The notes under the pieces: model-generated
Told to the model about the DNA's origin: nothing
What the model saw: the letters and a program-made list of their open reading frames with translations, nothing else
The model's database searches: none
Assembly: GCA_021824175.1 (NCBI GenBank)
Contig: JAKALP010000005.1
Span: 124,001-188,000, forward strand
Direction of reading: 5' to 3'
Length of the DNA stretch: 64,000 bases
Source of the DNA: Deltaproteobacteria bacterium
GTDB taxonomy: Bacteria > Desulfobacterota > Desulfobacteria > Desulfobacterales > Desulfosarcinaceae
Translations under genes and position numbers: made by a program
Part shown: in pieces, positions 61,585 to 64,000 of the stretch
Layout: the number at the start of each line of letters is the position of its first letter
How positions within the stretch are numbered: the stretch's first letter is position 1

Positions 61585-62193
61585 TCAGAGGCCGAGTCGG
61601 TTTCGTCGGACGAATTTTTTAATCTTTTTTTCGCCGATCCAGGCTTTGCGATTGGATTGAATGTCGATCAGCTCGAGATTGACCTGATAGTAGCGCACCT
61701 CTTTGCCCTCGATGCGGTCGGAAATGGTATTGATGGAGCCTTGCAGCATGAAGTCAGCACCCGTCTCCTGCCCCTGCTCCTTGGCGGTGGCTTCGGAGGA
61801 ATTGGACTGCTGGTCCTGGCGCTCATTGCGGACCTCACCGCGCTCCTCGGCGCTGGCCACAAATTGAACCTCACCCGAATTGGTCAAGGCACGTTCCAGG
61901 TCTTTGACAAAGGTCTGGGTATTGATATGCTCGTCACTGCGGTTGCGCACCGTGCCCACAATAACCACCGGGTCACGCCGATGATTGGTGCGATAGTTGC
62001 CCAGCCAGGGGCGATCCAGGCAATCTTTAATCATATCTTCCGACACCATGCGCGAATCGGAATCATTCCAATTCCCGCTAAGATCAATGGTCTCATCGAC
62101 ATCCTTGCGATCGACTCGCACCGAAGAGCATCCGGCCATCAAGAGGGCGGCGCATCCGAGAATGATCCATATCGCGGCAATTCTTTTGATCAT
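61585..62193 (-). CDS. lpoB: LpoB-like penicillin-binding-protein activator lipoprotein
   Basis: The 202-residue lipoprotein has lipobox LMAGC, DVDETIDLSGNWNDSDSRMVSEDMI at the start, DPVVIVGTVRNRSDEHINTQTF in the core, then a charged QDQQSNSSEATAKEQG loop and VNLELIDIQSNRKAWIGEKKIKKFV at the end, the LpoB pattern. LpoB spans the periplasm to activate PBP1b in E. coli. GAAGGAG precedes the ATG. It is first in the lipoprotein set down to 58306, so the others may belong to cell-wall control too. Confidence 0.9.
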   Translation of the reverse strand: MIKRIAAIWIILGCAALLMAGCSSVRVDRKDVDETIDLSGNWNDSDSRMVSEDMIKDCLDRPWLGNYRTNHRRDPVVIVGTVRNRSDEHINTQTFVKDLERALTNSGEVQFVASAEERGEVRNERQDQQSNSSEATAKEQGQETGADFMLQGSINTISDRIEGKEVRYYQVNLELIDIQSNRKAWIGEKKIKKFVRRNRLGL

Positions 62194-62329
62194 TTTTGAT
62201 ACTCCTTCATTTTACGCTGGGTTGATCTCCAGAGGGTAAGTGAATCACTGGGCTATAGGCTAACACAGATCGGGCTTTGGCGTAAAGTGCGCGGGATCAT
62301 GACAATTCATTCGCCCCGTCTGGTAACAC

Positions 62330-63277
62330 TTATGCCTTGGCGGCGCCTGTTTTCCCAGATAGAATTTTCTCTATTTCGCCTTGAAGGAAAGCATAACTGG
62401 TATTGCAATTGTGGCAGCGGATCTCCACGGGAAATGGTCCGTTGTGAGCCAAATCCTGCAAATCGGCTAACGGCAGCATAGCCAACATGGATTGAATTTG
62501 AGCCTGATTGCAATGGCACATGAACTCGACGCCGCGCGAATCGATCAAGCGAGGGGCTTGTCCGGCAAAAGTTTGCATCAACCATTGGCTGGGAAATGTC
62601 GCTTCATTGACTACATGGCCCATGGAAGGCAAATCGCGCACCAGGCTTTCCAGTTGCGCTAAAACGCCTTCATCCGCCCCCGGCAATGCCTGGAAAAAAA
62701 GACCGCCGGCGCCCTGGACCTCTCCCTGTTTATCGAAGACGACGCTCAAGGAAAAGGATGTCGGTAATTGCTCCGATTTTAAGAAGTATACCGCCAAATC
62801 CTTGGCCATACTGCCATGTTCCATCATCACCTTGCCAGTAAAGGGATGCTTGGCGTCTTCCAGATATTTGGTGACCGCAAGAAATCCAGCGCCGAAAAAG
62901 GGAGAGAGATTAAAACTCTCCAAGGGCTTGTGGATGGGGATGGGCACCTGCTTCAGGTAGCCGCGTACCTCTCCGAAAGCATTGCACTCTACTGTCAATC
63001 CCTTGATGGGGCCAGAACACTCCACGCCAATGTGAATGCGATCGCGGCCTTTGAGGCCGGCCGAGAGCAGCGCCGCCGCCAGGTAGGCATGGCCCAGGGC
63101 CAGAGTCTCCAAAATTCCCAGCTCATGATTCCAGCGCATTTCATTGACCATGCGCGTGCCGTTGACCACCACGCCGCGAATGGTATCCTGGGCCATGACA
63201 AAATGATAAAGTTTGTCACGGGTGCTGGCCAGCAGTTGTTCTTTGAGTGTGTCGCCGAAGATCTTCTTCTTAATCAT
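62330..63277 (-). CDS. hslO: Hsp33 redox-regulated chaperone
   Basis: The 315-residue holdase has the C-terminal zinc switch C-x-C (EFMCHCNQ) and C-x2-C (IRCHNCNT). Under oxidative stress the four cysteines form disulfides, zinc leaves and the chaperone unfolds to bind clients. AAGGGG is placed 5 bases upstream of ATG 63277; the ATG at 63304 would overlap the preceding gene. Located between lpoB and an MltD-like gene. Confidence 0.93.
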   Translation of the reverse strand: MIKKKIFGDTLKEQLLASTRDKLYHFVMAQDTIRGVVVNGTRMVNEMRWNHELGILETLALGHAYLAAALLSAGLKGRDRIHIGVECSGPIKGLTVECNAFGEVRGYLKQVPIPIHKPLESFNLSPFFGAGFLAVTKYLEDAKHPFTGKVMMEHGSMAKDLAVYFLKSEQLPTSFSLSVVFDKQGEVQGAGGLFFQALPGADEGVLAQLESLVRDLPSMGHVVNEATFPSQWLMQTFAGQAPRLIDSRGVEFMCHCNQAQIQSMLAMLPLADLQDLAHNGPFPVEIRCHNCNTSYAFLQGEIEKILSGKTGAAKA

Positions 63278-63300
63278 GTAACCCCTTAACCTTTCTCTAC

Positions 63301-64000
63301 TCACGGCCCATGCGGTTTATCGGTCTGCGGGTAAATCACCAACCGATCACCCGGACGAAGGGTTTTGCGCATATCGATGCGGTTCCAGATGAGCAACGCG
63401 GCCAAGGGGACATTGAAATTGCCGGCAATGGAGGAGAGTGAATCGCCTTCCTGCACAATATAAATGCGCTGTTCGCGCTCCTGTTGATGGGCGGCAGACA
63501 GCTCTTTGAAGCGGTCAGCAAACCCTTCGGCGCTTCCCTTTGGCACACGCATCAAATGGCTTCCGGCCTGAAGATAATGGCCGCGCAAATGGGGATTGAG
63601 ATCCTTGATCTCTTTGAAATAAGAATGGGCCGCGTCCGCTACAACCCGAATGGGTGTTTCCTGCGCGCATTCCACCTGCACGGTATCGAAGACCAGTGGC
63701 TTGTAGAAATCCTGGGACGAGATGTTGAACCCATAAGTCTTGGGGTTTTCAATCAACTGTTTGACGGCCTGAATGCGAAAAATGAACCTCTGGGTTTCCA
63801 GTGGCAGATAAAGCTTGTAGAAATCATCGGTCTTCTGCTCCAGGATTTCGGCCTCCAGGCCCTCTTCGCCCATGTTGTAAGCCGCCAGGGCCAAAGTCCA
63901 TGAAGAGAATTTGTCATGCAGGGTCATCAAATACTTCAAGGCCGCGGGTGTCGACAGGAACAGGTCCCGGCGCTGGTCGATGAATTCATCCACCGTCAAG
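63301..64000 (-). CDS. lytic transglycosylase (MltD-like) with LysM, 5' end outside window
   Basis: The last 232 residues of a second MltD-like enzyme are here. They cover the C-terminal end of an SLT domain (DQRRDLFLSTPAALKYLMTL, then TLALAAYNMGEEGLEAEIL), a spacer, and a LysM domain at the end (IYIVQEGDSLSSIAGNFNVP, then GDRLVIYPQ). The catalytic Glu lies beyond the window edge. It shares its architecture with the 36143 protein but lacks that protein's Pro-rich linker. Its end lies 23 bp before hslO, so the two may be co-transcribed. Confidence 0.9.
   Translation of the reverse strand, partial: LTVDEFIDQRRDLFLSTPAALKYLMTLHDKFSSWTLALAAYNMGEEGLEAEILEQKTDDFYKLYLPLETQRFIFRIQAVKQLIENPKTYGFNISSQDFYKPLVFDTVQVECAQETPIRVVADAAHSYFKEIKDLNPHLRGHYLQAGSHLMRVPKGSAEGFADRFKELSAAHQQEREQRIYIVQEGDSLSSIAGNFNVPLAALLIWNRIDMRKTLRPGDRLVIYPQTDKPHGP

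Noticed and set aside
61528-62199. 223-residue plus-strand frame opposite lpoB
   Set aside because: lpoB has a lipobox and family motifs; the opposite frame has none.

Overview
The window looks like chromosomal DNA from a Gram-negative bacterium of the Desulfobacterota (formerly Deltaproteobacteria), possibly a Desulfobacteraceae/Desulfosarcina-type sulfate reducer. This is inferred from protein style, not from a marker gene. The support is a type IVa pilus locus with a pilR-pilA-ABC transporter arrangement as in Myxococcus and Geobacter, a selenocysteine tRNA, NtrC/sigma-54 signals, an LPP20/LpoB lipoprotein cluster, YceD, and moderate GC content. No rRNA, CRISPR array, prophage or complete insertion sequence was seen.

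Region 1 (1-17.5 kb) is a type IV pilus island. It opens with the 3' part of a pilY1 gene and a small secreted-protein gene on the plus strand. Facing them tail to tail is a complete minor-pilin operon (fimT-pilW-pilV-pilX-pilY1 plus a paralogous small-protein gene) on the minus strand. The gap between the two modules holds a strong terminator, two copies of a dispersed repeat and a long nested inverted repeat. Next come a membrane TPR protein, an ABC-2 permease and ATPase (the place and type of Myxococcus PilG/H/I), pilA behind a good sigma-54 promoter, a vapBC toxin-antitoxin pair, and pilR.

Region 2 (17.6-26.5 kb) holds housekeeping genes: pyrC/pyrB, lepB, pgpA, larC, an M20 tripeptidase-like peptidase, tRNA-Sec (selC), and a mercuric-reductase-like flavoprotein coupled to a TVP38/DedA-like membrane protein. 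Region 3 (26.7-35.8 kb) has aconitase, a decayed hepT/mntA module, rlmD, an alpha/beta hydrolase, an outer-membrane porin-like protein, an unusual J-domain protein, yceD and an unlisted 59-residue coiled-coil gene.

Region 4 (36-52.3 kb) carries an MltD-like LysM transglycosylase, a hydroxyisobutyrate-dehydrogenase-like reductase with a HAD phosphatase, a CDF metal exporter, a HIT protein, a FlgT-C-like envelope protein, queF, pgm, a UPF0182 membrane protein, an orphan DNA methyltransferase and a hybrid PAS histidine kinase.

Region 5 (52.6-64 kb) is envelope-oriented. It starts with a structured leader and a two-gene operon: an 877-residue single-span protein with six cytoplasmic repeats and LRR-like periplasmic repeats, followed by a periplasmic coiled-coil protein. 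Then come an O-methyltransferase, a membrane TPR protein, a NUDIX hydrolase, a four-gene lipoprotein set (LpoB, COG3014-like, two LPP20-like), Hsp33, and a second MltD-like transglycosylase cut by the window edge. The best candidates for undescribed biology are the tail-to-tail PilY1/partner modules and the 52.7-56 kb repeat-protein operon.
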